Shown piece after piece: positions 8,554 to 17,287 of a stretch of DNA of 64,000 nucleotides. The stretch lies in the NCBI RefSeq assembly GCF_002009425.1, contig NZ_CP019936.1, positions 310,001 to 374,000 on the forward strand, in the 5' to 3' direction. This DNA is from Thiosocius teredinicola (GTDB lineage: Bacteria; Pseudomonadota; Gammaproteobacteria; Chromatiales; Chromatiaceae). Positions within the stretch are counted from its first letter, which is position 1, and every line of letters starts with the position of its first letter. The position numbers and the translations under genes are program-made. Below the pieces are notes generated by a model. The model had not been told where the DNA came from. It searched no databases and worked only from the letters and a program-made list of their open reading frames with translations.

Positions 8554-10368
8554 TCAGGCGATCGCCTGCATCGGCCCGTCGGTGCGCAGTGTACGCTCCA
8601 AAGCGGCGCTGAGCTCTTCGAGCGTAAACGGTTTGGTGACGAAATCGTTCATCCCGACTTCGCTGGTCTTGCGCCGATTGGTTTCGTCCGCATGCGCGGT
8701 CAACGCGATAATCGGTATTGGCACGCGATTGTCGGAGCGTTCAAGTGACCGGATGCGTCGGGTCGCCTCGTAGCCATCCATGACCGGCATCTCGCAGTCC
8801 ATCAGAACGACGTCGTACGATTCGTTTTGCACGCGCTCGACGCACGCCTGACCGTCCGCAACGATCGTGAAGGCGCAGTCGAGTGTCTCCATCAGGTCCT
8901 CAATGATGAACTGGTTGATCGAGTTGTCTTCTGCAATCAATACCCGCAGGCGTGGCGCAGTCTTGATTTCGGTTCCGCCGTCTTCGGCAATTGTGCGGGT
9001 TTCGTTGTGCATCTCGGCAACAGGCAGCAGCAATGTGAAGCTGAAACAGCTGCCTTCGCCGGGTGTGCTTTCGACCTCGATCAGGCCGCCCATCTTCTGC
9101 ACCAGGTCTTGAGAAACCGCCAGACCCAATCCTGTACCCCCATACTGCCTGGTGGTCGAACTATCGGCCTGTTCGAACGATCGGAAGATGCGGTCTTTTG
9201 CATCGGGCGCGATGCCGATACCGGTGTCGGTAACGGTGAACCGGCAGGATACGCTGCCGTTCTCTATTTCGCCCTGCTGGAAAGCGACGACGATGGTGCC
9301 CTGCTGGGTAAACTTGATCGCGTTGGATATCAGGTTCAACAGGACTTGGGTGAGGCGCATCTCGTCGATGCTCACCCATGCGTGATCGGGCCGACTGATG
9401 TCGACCTGGATCTCGAGCCCCTTGTCGGCAGCCGCATCCTGCATCAGCGCTACGGCATCGGCCACGGCGGCGCTGGGATCGGCGGCGACCGGTTCGAGTT
9501 CCAGCTTGCCGGCCTGCATCTTGGAGAAGTCGAGGATCTCGTTGATGCGTTGCAGCAGCATGTCGGCCGACTTCGACATGATCGACAGGTACTTGGTGCG
9601 CTTGGCCGGGTCGTCCGTTCGACCCATCATGCCGATCGTACTGATCAGGCCGTTGAGCGGCGTACGCAATTCATGGCTTACCTTGGCGACGAACTGCCCT
9701 TTGGCGCGATCTGCACTCTCCGCCTTCTCGCGGGCGACCAGCAGTTCTTCTGCGCGTCGCTTGAGCAGGCGCGTGCTGCGCATGCTGTCCCAATAGCCGC
9801 GATCGAGCTTTTTGCCGATCGAGACCAGAAAGAAGATATACACCGCAACCAAGAACCCGAGCATCATCAAGTTATCGTTGCCGCTCGCCAAACCCGCCAC
9901 AGCGGTCGGCACCAACGCCGCGAAGATATAACCGCGCTGCAGCTTCGGGTGGGTGCTGAGCGCAACTACGCCTCCGGCGATGACGCCTGCGCTGGCGAAG
10001 CTGATCATCATGGCAGGCCAACCGAGTTCGAACTGCCAGATCAGAAAGCACGACAGGCCGCCCAGAGTGGCAGCCTGCACCAGCACCACCGTGTAGTAGG
10101 TAGCGGCCCAACGCTGTGTATCGCGAAAGTAGGTGTTGTCGAACCAGAACCCGAGCGAGAACCGTAGGGTGCCGGTGATCACGAAGATGCCGAGCCCTAA
10201 CCAGGTAATGTTGGGCCAGGTTGTCGCGACGGGCGTTGTCGTGGTGACCAGCAACCAGATAAGCGCGTACAGGAAACTGCCCGGCAGACCCTGTTGACCG
10301 AGGTCGCGGTGGGCGTGTGCATAGTCTTCGGCTTCTAATGTCACATCTGCAGGTTGTTGATGCGGCAT
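8554..10368 (-). CDS. Hybrid sensor histidine kinase/response regulator (copy 2)
   Basis: A 604-residue paralogue of the downstream kinase with the same domain order: a hydrophobic multi-helix region (about 25-190), HisKA with VSHELRTPLNG, HATPase with NAIKFTQ, GIGIA and GTGLGLAVS, and a receiver domain with VLMDCEMPVMDG and TKPF. The two align throughout, including the shared VTLEAED N-terminus. Divergence is greatest in the membrane domain and in the linker before the receiver, as expected after duplication with a change of signal. I use ATG 10368 because it matches the N-terminal offset of the paralogue; a TTG two codons upstream is possible. The gene is divergent from the hydrogenase small-subunit gene. 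Confidence 0.92.
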   Translation of the reverse strand: MPHQQPADVTLEAEDYAHAHRDLGQQGLPGSFLYALIWLLVTTTTPVATTWPNITWLGLGIFVITGTLRFSLGFWFDNTYFRDTQRWAATYYTVVLVQAATLGGLSCFLIWQFELGWPAMMISFASAGVIAGGVVALSTHPKLQRGYIFAALVPTAVAGLASGNDNLMMLGFLVAVYIFFLVSIGKKLDRGYWDSMRSTRLLKRRAEELLVAREKAESADRAKGQFVAKVSHELRTPLNGLISTIGMMGRTDDPAKRTKYLSIMSKSADMLLQRINEILDFSKMQAGKLELEPVAADPSAAVADAVALMQDAAADKGLEIQVDISRPDHAWVSIDEMRLTQVLLNLISNAIKFTQQGTIVVAFQQGEIENGSVSCRFTVTDTGIGIAPDAKDRIFRSFEQADSSTTRQYGGTGLGLAVSQDLVQKMGGLIEVESTPGEGSCFSFTLLLPVAEMHNETRTIAEDGGTEIKTAPRLRVLIAEDNSINQFIIEDLMETLDCAFTIVADGQACVERVQNESYDVVLMDCEMPVMDGYEATRRIRSLERSDNRVPIPIIALTAHADETNRRKTSEVGMNDFVTKPFTLEELSAALERTLRTDGPMQAIA

Positions 10369-10535
10369 GGTCAAGACGCGGTTGCTGAATTCTTGAACGT
10401 ATCGGCTGATAGGCAGGGAAAGTTAGTGCGGGCGGGCCGTGAAACGCTATGAATTGACCTGGAACAACGGCCGTTCTTGACGTGGCGCGACTTTGCTTCA
10501 CATTCTGGGAAGCGGAGTTTTTTTGGTGCAGCGCG

Positions 10536-11702
10536 ATGCATGCCCATGGAGATTTTTATTCGTATCTGCGTACCCGGGGGGTCAGCCGTCGCGGGTTCCT
10601 GAAGTATTGCGCCGGGCTGGTCAGCCTGCTCGCACTGCCGGGCAGCGCGACCGGACGGATCGCCGAAGCGCTGGCGGGGCGCCGCACGCCGCTGGTCTGG
10701 TTGTCACTGCAGGCGTGTACCGGGTGTACCGAGTCGCTGCTGCGCTCCTACGCGCCATCCGTCGATACCCTGATCCTTGACTATTTCTCGCTCGACTATC
10801 ACCACACCTTACAGGCGGCAGCCGGTGACGCGGCCGAAGCCGCACGTTCGGCTGCGCTGACGGATGGGGGTTATCTGCTGGTTGTCGATGGGTCGGTTTC
10901 CAGTGGGCAACACCTGAACTGCTCGACGATCGCCGGTAGATCGGGCATGGAGGTGTTGGCGGAAACGGTGGAGCAGGCGGCCGCGGTGATCGCCGTCGGT
11001 TCGTGCGCGGCGTTCGGCGGGTTACCTGCCGCAAACCCCAACCCCACAACCGCACTTGCGGTCGAACAACTGATGGCGCAGGGCAGTATCCCGCGTCGCC
11101 CTCTGGTCAATGTGCCGGGTTGTCCACCGTTGCCGGAGGCGATCACCGGCACTTTGGCGCACTTCATCGCATTCGGTCGTCTGCCCGCGCTGGACGCGTT
11201 GGCGCGTCCATTGTCGATCTATGGCCGCACCTTGCACGACCGTTGTTCCCGCATTCACTTTTTCTACGCGGGCCAATTCGCCGAATCGTTTGACGATGAG
11301 GGCGCCCGAAAAGGTTGGTGCTTGTACAAGCTGGGGTGCAGGGGGCCGACCACGCACAATGCCTGTATGACCCAGAAGTGGAACGGAGGCACGAGTTCGC
11401 CGGTGGACGCAGGACACCCGTGTATCGGTTGCTCGGAACCCGACTTCTGGGATGCCGGCGGATTCTATCGGCAAAAACTGTCTACCGGCCCCGGTGTTTC
11501 GACGACCGAGGAGGCATCTCGCGGGCGGGCACTGTTCGATGATCAATGCGTTTATTGCCATGAGCCCGACGCAACCGATCTGAGCGTCGAGCCGACCGAA
11601 CTGCGGGCGACCTATGAACGACGCGGCGGACGTGCGCATCGCGCCGAGCTCAGCGACGAGGAGTGGTCCGACCTGATGAAATTTCTGGAGACAACCCGAT
11701 GA
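10536..11702 (+). CDS. [NiFe]-hydrogenase small subunit fused to a C-terminal c-type cytochrome domain
   Basis: A 388-residue exported iron-sulfur protein. A Tat signal with SRRGFLK lies at residues 17-23. All cluster ligands of periplasmic hydrogenase small subunits are visible: CTGC (61-64), GSC and GCPP for the proximal [4Fe-4S]; LHDRC with two later cysteines in WCLYKLGC for the distal cluster; and NAC with HPCIGC for the medial cluster. The usual C-terminal membrane anchor is replaced by about 59 residues with a CVYCH heme c motif (338-342). Family members pass electrons from a NiFe large subunit to cytochromes. No large subunit, maturation gene or Isp1/Isp2 gene is present here. Start ATG 10536 places the Tat motif correctly; the longer frame from 10482 adds no signal. 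The stop overlaps the next gene (ATGA). Confidence 0.88.
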   Translation: MHAHGDFYSYLRTRGVSRRGFLKYCAGLVSLLALPGSATGRIAEALAGRRTPLVWLSLQACTGCTESLLRSYAPSVDTLILDYFSLDYHHTLQAAAGDAAEAARSAALTDGGYLLVVDGSVSSGQHLNCSTIAGRSGMEVLAETVEQAAAVIAVGSCAAFGGLPAANPNPTTALAVEQLMAQGSIPRRPLVNVPGCPPLPEAITGTLAHFIAFGRLPALDALARPLSIYGRTLHDRCSRIHFFYAGQFAESFDDEGARKGWCLYKLGCRGPTTHNACMTQKWNGGTSSPVDAGHPCIGCSEPDFWDAGGFYRQKLSTGPGVSTTEEASRGRALFDDQCVYCHEPDATDLSVEPTELRATYERRGGRAHRAELSDEEWSDLMKFLETTR

Positions 11703-12007
11703 GGTGGGTAAGACACGTCATCTACATCGTTCTGCTTGCCGCTGCGGTCACCGTCAACAGCGCACCAAGCGATGCGCCGAATGCGGAAGTCTTTTCGCGG
11801 CATGACGAGAACCGCGACGGATTTGTCGATCGGCGCGAGTACTATCGATTTCACCAACGTATGCGGCGGCATCAGGCACGCAACCGTCGGTCGTTTCATG
11901 TGTACGACTTCGATGACATCGATGTCGATCGCAATGGCTTGATCGATCGCGATGAGTTGCTGCAACGACTGCACCGGCGCCCGCGGCGCGGCGATCTGAG
12001 TCGTTAG
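11699..12007 (+). CDS. Small secreted EF-hand protein
   Basis: A 102-residue protein with a hydrophobic N-terminal signal (about residues 5-20, probable cleavage near NSA). It has two complete EF-hand calcium loops: D36-N38-D40-G41-D44-E47 and D75-D77-N79-G80-D83-E86. The segment between and after the loops is rich in arginine and histidine. It is probably periplasmic and binds calcium. Its ATG overlaps the TGA of the hydrogenase small-subunit gene by four bases (ATGA), which points to coupled translation and a shared role. The function is otherwise unknown; a structural or assembly partner of the small subunit is an inference from context. Confidence 0.82.
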   Translation: MRWVRHVIYIVLLAAAVTVNSAPSDAPNAEVFSRHDENRDGFVDRREYYRFHQRMRRHQARNRRSFHVYDFDDIDVDRNGLIDRDELLQRLHRRPRRGDLSR

Positions 12008-12104
12008 TCCACGACGATTCTGTGTTGTCGATCAGAGAACCCCGGCTGTGATGTCGGCCTTCGCTCAGCGATAATGACGACTCAGTCCTGCTTTCCGATT
12101 ATGT

Positions 12105-12818
12105 ATGGCAAAACGCGCAAAACCTCGTCGGACGTTCATGCAACGATTGCGACGTCTGCTCGGCATCTTGCTGTTGATCGCAATCGCCGGTTCCGTCGGC
12201 GTCGTGTTGCTGTTTCGCTGGGTCGATCCACCGTATTCCGCGGTTATGTTATGGCGCTACGCCAGCGAGGGTGGACCGCAGCACCAGGTATGGGTTCCGT
12301 TGAGCGAGATCCACCCGGGCATGGCGCTGGCGGTTGTTGCAGCGGAAGATCAGCGTTTTCCCGTGCATTGGGGATTCGATACGGACGAAATACTCGCAGC
12401 GGTTCAGGATCACCTCGATGGTGGCAAGTTGCGCGGTGCCAGCACGATTTCGCAACAGGTCGCACGCAACCTTTTCCTGTGGCAGGGGCGCAGCTTTGTC
12501 CGTAAGGGGCTGGAGGTGTACTTCACCGGACTGATCGAAGCGATGTGGCCAAAGCAACGCATACTCGAGATGTATCTGAACTTCGCAGAGTTGGGCGAGC
12601 GCACCTTCGGCGTTGCCGCTGCGAGTGACCATTACTTCGACGTTGATCCCGGGCGGCTGACTGACCGGCAGGCGGCGTTGCTTGCCGCGGTACTGCCAAA
12701 CCCGATCCGCTATCGCGCCGATCGGCCATCGGATTACGTGCGACAAAGACAGGCCTGGATTCTCAGGCAGATGCGCAACCTCGGTGGCCCCGGTTATCTG
12801 GGCGAGATGCTTGATTGA
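12105..12818 (+). CDS. mtgA: Monofunctional biosynthetic peptidoglycan transglycosylase
   Basis: A 237-residue GT51 enzyme that polymerises lipid II into glycan strands. A single N-terminal membrane helix lies at about residues 18-37. The catalytic glutamate sits in VAAEDQRFPVHWG (around residue 80), followed by GASTISQQVARNLFLW and a second acidic motif in the KQRILEMYLNFAELG segment. The length is typical of MtgA and there is no transpeptidase domain. It lies about 100 bases after the EF-hand gene and is followed by a strong hairpin shared with a convergent gene. Confidence 0.95.
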   Translation: MAKRAKPRRTFMQRLRRLLGILLLIAIAGSVGVVLLFRWVDPPYSAVMLWRYASEGGPQHQVWVPLSEIHPGMALAVVAAEDQRFPVHWGFDTDEILAAVQDHLDGGKLRGASTISQQVARNLFLWQGRSFVRKGLEVYFTGLIEAMWPKQRILEMYLNFAELGERTFGVAAASDHYFDVDPGRLTDRQAALLAAVLPNPIRYRADRPSDYVRQRQAWILRQMRNLGGPGYLGEMLD

Positions 12819-12841
12819 TGCGGCTAATCTCGAAGTCGACC

Positions 12842-12868
12842 AGTGCCGGCTGCGCTGCAGCCGGCACT
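12842..12868. terminator. Bidirectional hairpin between mtgA and a secreted-protein gene
   Basis: A perfect 12-base inverted repeat, AGTGCCGGCTGC with its complement around a GCT loop, lies between two convergent genes. It lacks a long T-run on either side, but position and strength fit a shared transcription stop. Confidence 0.6.
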
Positions 12869-12887
12869 GTGTCGGACTTAGCGGGAT

Positions 12888-13310
12888 TTACGAATCCCAT
12901 TTGTCACCGTGGGGCTGAGAGGCTACGTCTTCCAGCTTCTGCTGCTCCCGGTAGTCGCGCGCTACGCGGTCCCAGTCAGTGTCTGCCGGAAACTGGGCGT
13001 AGTAGCCGCTATTGGCCGTGGCTTCCGGGCTGCCGCGCTGAATCTCGTAGAGGCTGATCCGGCTCGGGCCGCTCTTGATGATCGTGCCGCGGAAATCGTT
13101 CGGTGCAGCGCCGTCAACATTGGCTTCAACGATCAGGCGATTCAACGAAGGCGTGAAATCGCTTTTCTCCACCGGTGCGAACGTCAGGTGCTCGGTATCG
13201 GCAAACGGTACGTACTCGGTTGAACCGATCTGCTGCTGGTAAGCGAACGGTTGAGCGAACGCGGTGGTCGTGGCAAGCGCGAACAGGCCTGCGGTAATCA
13301 GAGTTTTCAT
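12888..13310 (-). CDS. Secreted protein of unknown function
   Basis: A 140-residue protein with a clear Sec signal peptide (about residues 1-19, cleavage after AFA). The mature part has no cysteine, membrane helix or motif I recognise. It is acidic and ends with a charged DREQQKLEDVAS region. It is preceded by a long non-coding region and followed by the shared hairpin at 12842-12868, so it is probably a single-gene transcript acting in the periplasm or outside the cell. Confidence 0.7.
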   Translation of the reverse strand: MKTLITAGLFALATTTAFAQPFAYQQQIGSTEYVPFADTEHLTFAPVEKSDFTPSLNRLIVEANVDGAAPNDFRGTIIKSGPSRISLYEIQRGSPEATANSGYYAQFPADTDWDRVARDYREQQKLEDVASQPHGDKWDS

Positions 13311-14395
13311 TGCTTAGGTCTCCTCAAGCGAATTATTGGTGGGAGCAAATGCTCCGTTCGCTTACCAAGACCCTGGCGCTACACATTTTCTTTCACGACT
13401 GTTTCGATGCGGGTGCCGACTGTCGAAAGGTTGGGCGCCTGTTCAGTAGGCGTGCTGCGAGGGTGTTGCAGCAGTGGTGTCGGTAAGAAGAGGAGCCCGA
13501 AGACGGTTGGCTAAACGAGACGGGCACCCTGTGGGTGCCCGTCTGGAGAGTTTTACTTGGTAGCGAGCCTGTCGAACCAGCATGAGAACCAACCGATGAC
13601 GAATGGTCGTACGCGTTCACGAACGCCATCGTCGAGCCTGTTGCTTCGCATGCAGACGCAGATTCGGCTTCCAAGCCTTAAAAGCAGCGACACATTTCCA
13701 CTATTCTTCAGCACGTTTAATTTCCCGATCCTTGTAGTTTGCAAATTAATCTATCAGACAACCTCGGTTGTCGACACGTCTTTTCGCGACTATTTCGAAA
13801 TTTAGAATCAACCCCGGAACATCGATCTCCAAAGTCGATTGCACTTCTATCAGTTCGCGATCTTTGACGTTCTAATCGTCAATCCGTTTCCTTTTGTACG
13901 CTTTGCATTGCCGTGTTGTTCAACGCGGTTCACAACAATGTCAGCATGAACCTGCGGCTTTCCTCGTTCGTGATGGGTGCACGAGCAGAGTGTTTACGCG
14001 GTCAAAACCGGCCTGTGAGCGCGCTATCGTCTAAGCCATAGGAAATGTATCGACCGCCGAATCAATAGATGAAGACAACAGATGCAAGAAATAACCCAAC
14101 GCAAGTTAAGCTAATTAGGTTGTAAAGAAATATAAAGAAAGGCGCCGGTAGGCCGGGAGCGGCGTGTCGTGTAGGGCGTGTGGTTTTACCTAAATGTTAC
14201 AAATGTAATAAAGCCAACAACGGCCTATAAAACCGTAAACAGCGTTGGGATATTGAGCGCCAGCCACGTTGCCGCGCCGCCCCGCGGTTTGCTGTCTTTA
14301 GCTGATAGCGCCTGGCGGGCTTTGCCGCTTTCAAGCACAGCTTGCGAACGGCAACGGCACCCGCCCGATGAGCAGGGAGGGATGAAGGCATCGCC
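13311..14395. other. About 1.1 kb without a convincing gene
   Basis: This gap lies upstream of the secreted-protein gene and downstream of the DUF484-GGDEF gene. It contains one terminator-like hairpin (13518-13544). From about 13680 to 14220 it is visibly richer in A/T than the flanking genes. Short frames at 13553-13805 have no family features. No tRNA-like fold or integrase-type attachment pattern could be recognised by eye. Confidence 0.5.
13518..13544. terminator. Strong isolated hairpin
   Basis: AGACGGGCACCC (13518-13529) pairs perfectly with its complement at 13533-13544 around a TGT loop. On the plus strand it is followed by GGAGAGTTTT. No credible gene ends next to it on either strand, so it may end an unrecognised small transcript. 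Confidence 0.5.
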
Positions 14396-15523
14396 TCAGG
14401 CAGAGGCGGGGTTAGCGCACACCACGCGATTGCGACCCGCCTGCTTGGCCTGGTACAGCGCCTCGTCGGCGCGCTGAAGCAATTGGTGGCCGGCATCCCT
14501 GGCAGGCTGCCGAAGATCATCGGCCAAGGCCGCCACACCAATCGATACCGTCAGCGGGATCGTGCCGCCGTTGTCGAGCAAGATGGGCTCGGCGGCGACG
14601 CTGCGACAGATCTCACTCGCCAGTGCACCGGCGCTGTCGGCCGCCGTCTGCGGCAATAGCACGGCGAATTCCTCGCCGCCATAACGCGTGGCAAGGTCAC
14701 TGGTTCGCAAGCGTGCACGCAGCCTTTGCGCCAATGCCGAAAGCACCAGGTCGCCTGCCGTGTGGCCGTGCTGATCGTTGATCTGCTTGAAGTGATCCGC
14801 ATCGACGAACATGCACGACAGGGCGTGGCCGTAGCGTTGGGCGCGGGTTACCTCTTGTTCCAATCGGTGTTCGAGGTGTCGTCGGTTGTATAGCCCGGTC
14901 AGGCTGTCGGTCAGGCCCACCAAGCGCAGGCGTTCGCGATTGACGGCATTCTCTAGACAGATCGCTGCCACGCTCGCCATGTGGGCGAGGAAATCTGTCG
15001 CCTGCCCATGGACGAAGCGTTTAGGGTCGTGACTGCCCAGACACAGAAAGCCGGCGACCCCATCGGCCTGTCGCAACGGCAGCAATGCCACGCTGCCACC
15101 CAAGCGACGGCGGAACAATGCGAGATGCCTGTCGTCGTCCCAAGCGCCAAGCCAGGGGCGCTGCGCGTCGCAGAATTTCGCGGTGGTGTCGCGAACGTCG
15201 GTACACAGTTCGACATTGCGCATAAACGCGGCTTTTTCCTCGACCGCCGTCGCCAGCAGGTCGCGGATCACGTTGAAGGGGTCGAGCAGATACAGCCGGG
15301 CGCTATCCAGCTCGAAAGAGCGCCGCATGCCGCTGGTCAGGCGTTCCAACAGGCGAGCTAAGTCAGCGGCGCCCAGCAAGGCGAGTTCGCGTTCCTGAAA
15401 GCGCGTCATTGCCTGCTGGTTGTGCAGCGCGTCGCGGCCGAGTGACTCTAGTAGGCCACGGAGCATGCGGTTTTCGTGCTGGATGTCCGACTCGGGCATG
15501 CGTTTGAAGGCTCGGCGTAGCAT
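14396..15523 (-). CDS. Diguanylate cyclase with N-terminal DUF484 (GAF-like) domain
   Basis: A 375-residue cytoplasmic protein. Residues about 10-205 resemble the DUF484 family, a GAF-like fold common in gammaproteobacteria: a coiled-coil start, then a stretch near residue 165 with LCLGSHDPKRF and ATDFLAHMASV. Residues about 210-370 form a GGDEF domain with an intact active site, YGGEEF, and the substrate-binding FVDADHFKQIND segment. It should make cyclic di-GMP from two GTP. An RxxD product-inhibition site is not obvious just before GGEEF (the preceding residues read RTSDLATR, so RTSD is possible). It appears monocistronic, with a long A/T-richer gap downstream. Confidence 0.9.
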   Translation of the reverse strand: MLRRAFKRMPESDIQHENRMLRGLLESLGRDALHNQQAMTRFQERELALLGAADLARLLERLTSGMRRSFELDSARLYLLDPFNVIRDLLATAVEEKAAFMRNVELCTDVRDTTAKFCDAQRPWLGAWDDDRHLALFRRRLGGSVALLPLRQADGVAGFLCLGSHDPKRFVHGQATDFLAHMASVAAICLENAVNRERLRLVGLTDSLTGLYNRRHLEHRLEQEVTRAQRYGHALSCMFVDADHFKQINDQHGHTAGDLVLSALAQRLRARLRTSDLATRYGGEEFAVLLPQTAADSAGALASEICRSVAAEPILLDNGGTIPLTVSIGVAALADDLRQPARDAGHQLLQRADEALYQAKQAGRNRVVCANPASA

Positions 15524-15764
15524 TTATCGGTTATCGGCCGGCCCGCGTCAGGCTTTAAAATCCTGATTTGCCTGCGCCCCGGCGCCGGTCGCTTGCTGTG
15601 CCGATAGTAACTTGTCCCGGCAGATGGTGCCCCAGCGCGCGTCGGCAGTACGTGAAACGCTCGAAAACTCAGGAACCTAAAGCACGACATGGCGGCAGAT
15701 CGGTCAGCGAGTCACGGCCCGACGATACAATCCGTGTCCGATTCACGCATTCCAGGGAGGGATC

Positions 15765-16208
15765 ATGCGTTTCATTGCCTTAGGCCTGTTGCTGCTCACG
15801 GGGTTCCATCACGGCGCTCTCGCAGACCAGATATATCGATGCAAGGGCGATGCGGGGGAGCCGGTCTTCTCATTCCAGCCATGCAGCTCGGCGCAGGGTT
15901 CGGCCGTCTACCGGGCGACGGCACCGACAGAGGCGGCACAGGGGCTGAGGCCCGGCGAGGCACAATGGCTTGATGCACGTGACAGACGTCGAGCAGGCGC
16001 CAAGCCTGCATCGCGCAAGGTACGACGCTCCGGGAGCAACTCGGCGGCCTCGGCGGCGAGCAAGCAGGTGTATCGCTGTCAGCGGACTCGCGCCAAGCTC
16101 GACAAGGTGCGTTCGACATTGCGCCGCGGCTATAAACCGGCGGCGGGGGAACGTCTGCGACGCAAGCGGCGCGAGTACGAAGACTACCTGGACGTATTCT
16201 GTTCCTGA
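15765..16208 (+). CDS. Secreted DUF4124-type protein
   Basis: A 147-residue protein with a signal peptide (residues 1-20, cleavage after ALA). It then has DQIYRCKGDAGEPVFS and PCS, the start of a DUF4124 domain, seen in many gammaproteobacterial envelope proteins of unknown role. The C-terminal half is strongly basic with two further cysteines, in YRCQRTRAKL and at DVFCS. A good ribosome binding site (AGGGAGGG, 15754-15761) precedes ATG 15765, and TACAAT at 15726-15731 could be a -10 element. The 3' end overlaps the convergent thioredoxin-like gene by 25 bases. Confidence 0.78.
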   Translation: MRFIALGLLLLTGFHHGALADQIYRCKGDAGEPVFSFQPCSSAQGSAVYRATAPTEAAQGLRPGEAQWLDARDRRRAGAKPASRKVRRSGSNSAASAASKQVYRCQRTRAKLDKVRSTLRRGYKPAAGERLRRKRREYEDYLDVFCS

Positions 16209-17287
16209 GTGACTTCAGGGTCTTCTTTCAGCACGCGTCGGGTGCGCGCGCTCCAGCGCAGGAAGTTCGGTTCGGTAACGTAGCCGCGGCTCAGCACGTA
16301 GTTGAGGACATTGCGCAGGCGGAAGAAATGTACCACCGAGTCGACACGGATGATCTCCTTGCCTTGTTCGTCGAAGAACACGATCGACGGTGCGTAGAAG
16401 ATGTCGAGCTCTTTGGCCCATTGACTTGCCGTGGTGCGCTCACCGTTGGGTTTGATCACCGGTGTATCCGACCACATATCGAGTTGCACGCTCTCGAAGC
16501 GGTTGAACAGACGGCGCAGCGTTTTGCGGCGCAGCGGCTGGGTGTGCAGGATGTCGCATGCATGGCAATCGCCCTGCTCGAAGAAGACCACCAGCGGTAG
16601 CTCGGAAGGAAATCGCGTGCGATCCAGATTGTAGGGCGGCTGCGCAAAGAACGGCTCTTCGACCAGGTCGCCTGCTTCGAACCTCAGCGTCTTGTCGCCA
16701 CGGGCCATGTAGACCGAGAACTTTTCACGGCGGTAGTGGCCGCCGGCAACATATTCCAGCGCGGCACGAAACTGATACGGCGGATAGTAACCGCGCAGCC
16801 GCAGCGCGATCTTGCCGTCAGCGTCGTAGAACACCAGCGAGGGTGTGAAATTGGTGCCGAGTTTCTGCGCGTATTCGCGTTCGCTCAACGTCTCGCCGTC
16901 GGGCATCGTGACCTCTTCGGGGCTCCAGATGTCGATCGGGATGACGTCGAAATTTCGCCGGGTGTAGGTCACGATGTCCGGCGTCTTGAAGTTCACTTCC
17001 ATCAGCATCTTGCAGTAAGCGCAACGCTTCTGGCCGAAATACACCACGATGCCTTTCTTACCGCCTTTGACGGCCTCTTGCAGGTCTTCGTCGAGGGCGA
17101 GGAAACTGGTCTTGAACCAATCGGGGTGTTGCAGCAGATCGTCGAGCGGCGTGTCGTCGAACTGCAGCGGGTCGGAGACCGACTCGTCCATCGTGGCGAA
17201 CGCGCCGGCAGTCAAGGCCAGGCACCCCAGCAAGAGTGCCAGTCGGCCTATCCGGCTTGTGCACCACGCGTGAACGACTCGGATCAA
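16184..17287 (-). CDS. Periplasmic tandem thioredoxin-domain protein (SoxW-like)
   Basis: A 367-residue protein with a hydrophobic signal or anchor (about residues 13-31). It has two thioredoxin-fold domains: the first with RCAYCKM (CxxC at about 89-92), the second with DCHACDI (CxxC at about 241-244). Each is followed by a TPSLVFYDADG or APSIVFFDEQG strand containing the expected cis-proline. It probably reduces or shuffles disulfides outside the cytoplasm; SoxW-type proteins do this in sulfur oxidation, but no sox gene lies here. I choose TTG 17287, which makes a TTGA overlap with the cysQ stop and has GGGAGAG six bases upstream, over the TTG at 17302. Confidence 0.8.
   Translation of the reverse strand: MIRVVHAWCTSRIGRLALLLGCLALTAGAFATMDESVSDPLQFDDTPLDDLLQHPDWFKTSFLALDEDLQEAVKGGKKGIVVYFGQKRCAYCKMLMEVNFKTPDIVTYTRRNFDVIPIDIWSPEEVTMPDGETLSEREYAQKLGTNFTPSLVFYDADGKIALRLRGYYPPYQFRAALEYVAGGHYRREKFSVYMARGDKTLRFEAGDLVEEPFFAQPPYNLDRTRFPSELPLVVFFEQGDCHACDILHTQPLRRKTLRRLFNRFESVQLDMWSDTPVIKPNGERTTASQWAKELDIFYAPSIVFFDEQGKEIIRVDSVVHFFRLRNVLNYVLSRGYVTEPNFLRWSARTRRVLKEDPEVTQEQNTSR

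Noticed and set aside
8827-10167. A 446-residue open frame on the plus strand
   Set aside because: It is antisense to hybrid kinase copy 2, whose motifs are all intact; the frame is a GC-rich shadow.
10483-10498. TGGCGCG and TTGC pair upstream of the hydrogenase-like gene, resembling a sigma-54 promoter
   Set aside because: The GG and GC dinucleotides are separated by nine bases, but sigma-54 promoters need ten, and the spacing is strict.
14260-14400. GGCAAAGCC-like segment on the minus strand after the GGDEF gene, considered as a cyclic di-GMP riboswitch
   Set aside because: The conserved GEMM core and its tetraloop/receptor pairings are absent, and the segment lies downstream of the gene, not upstream.
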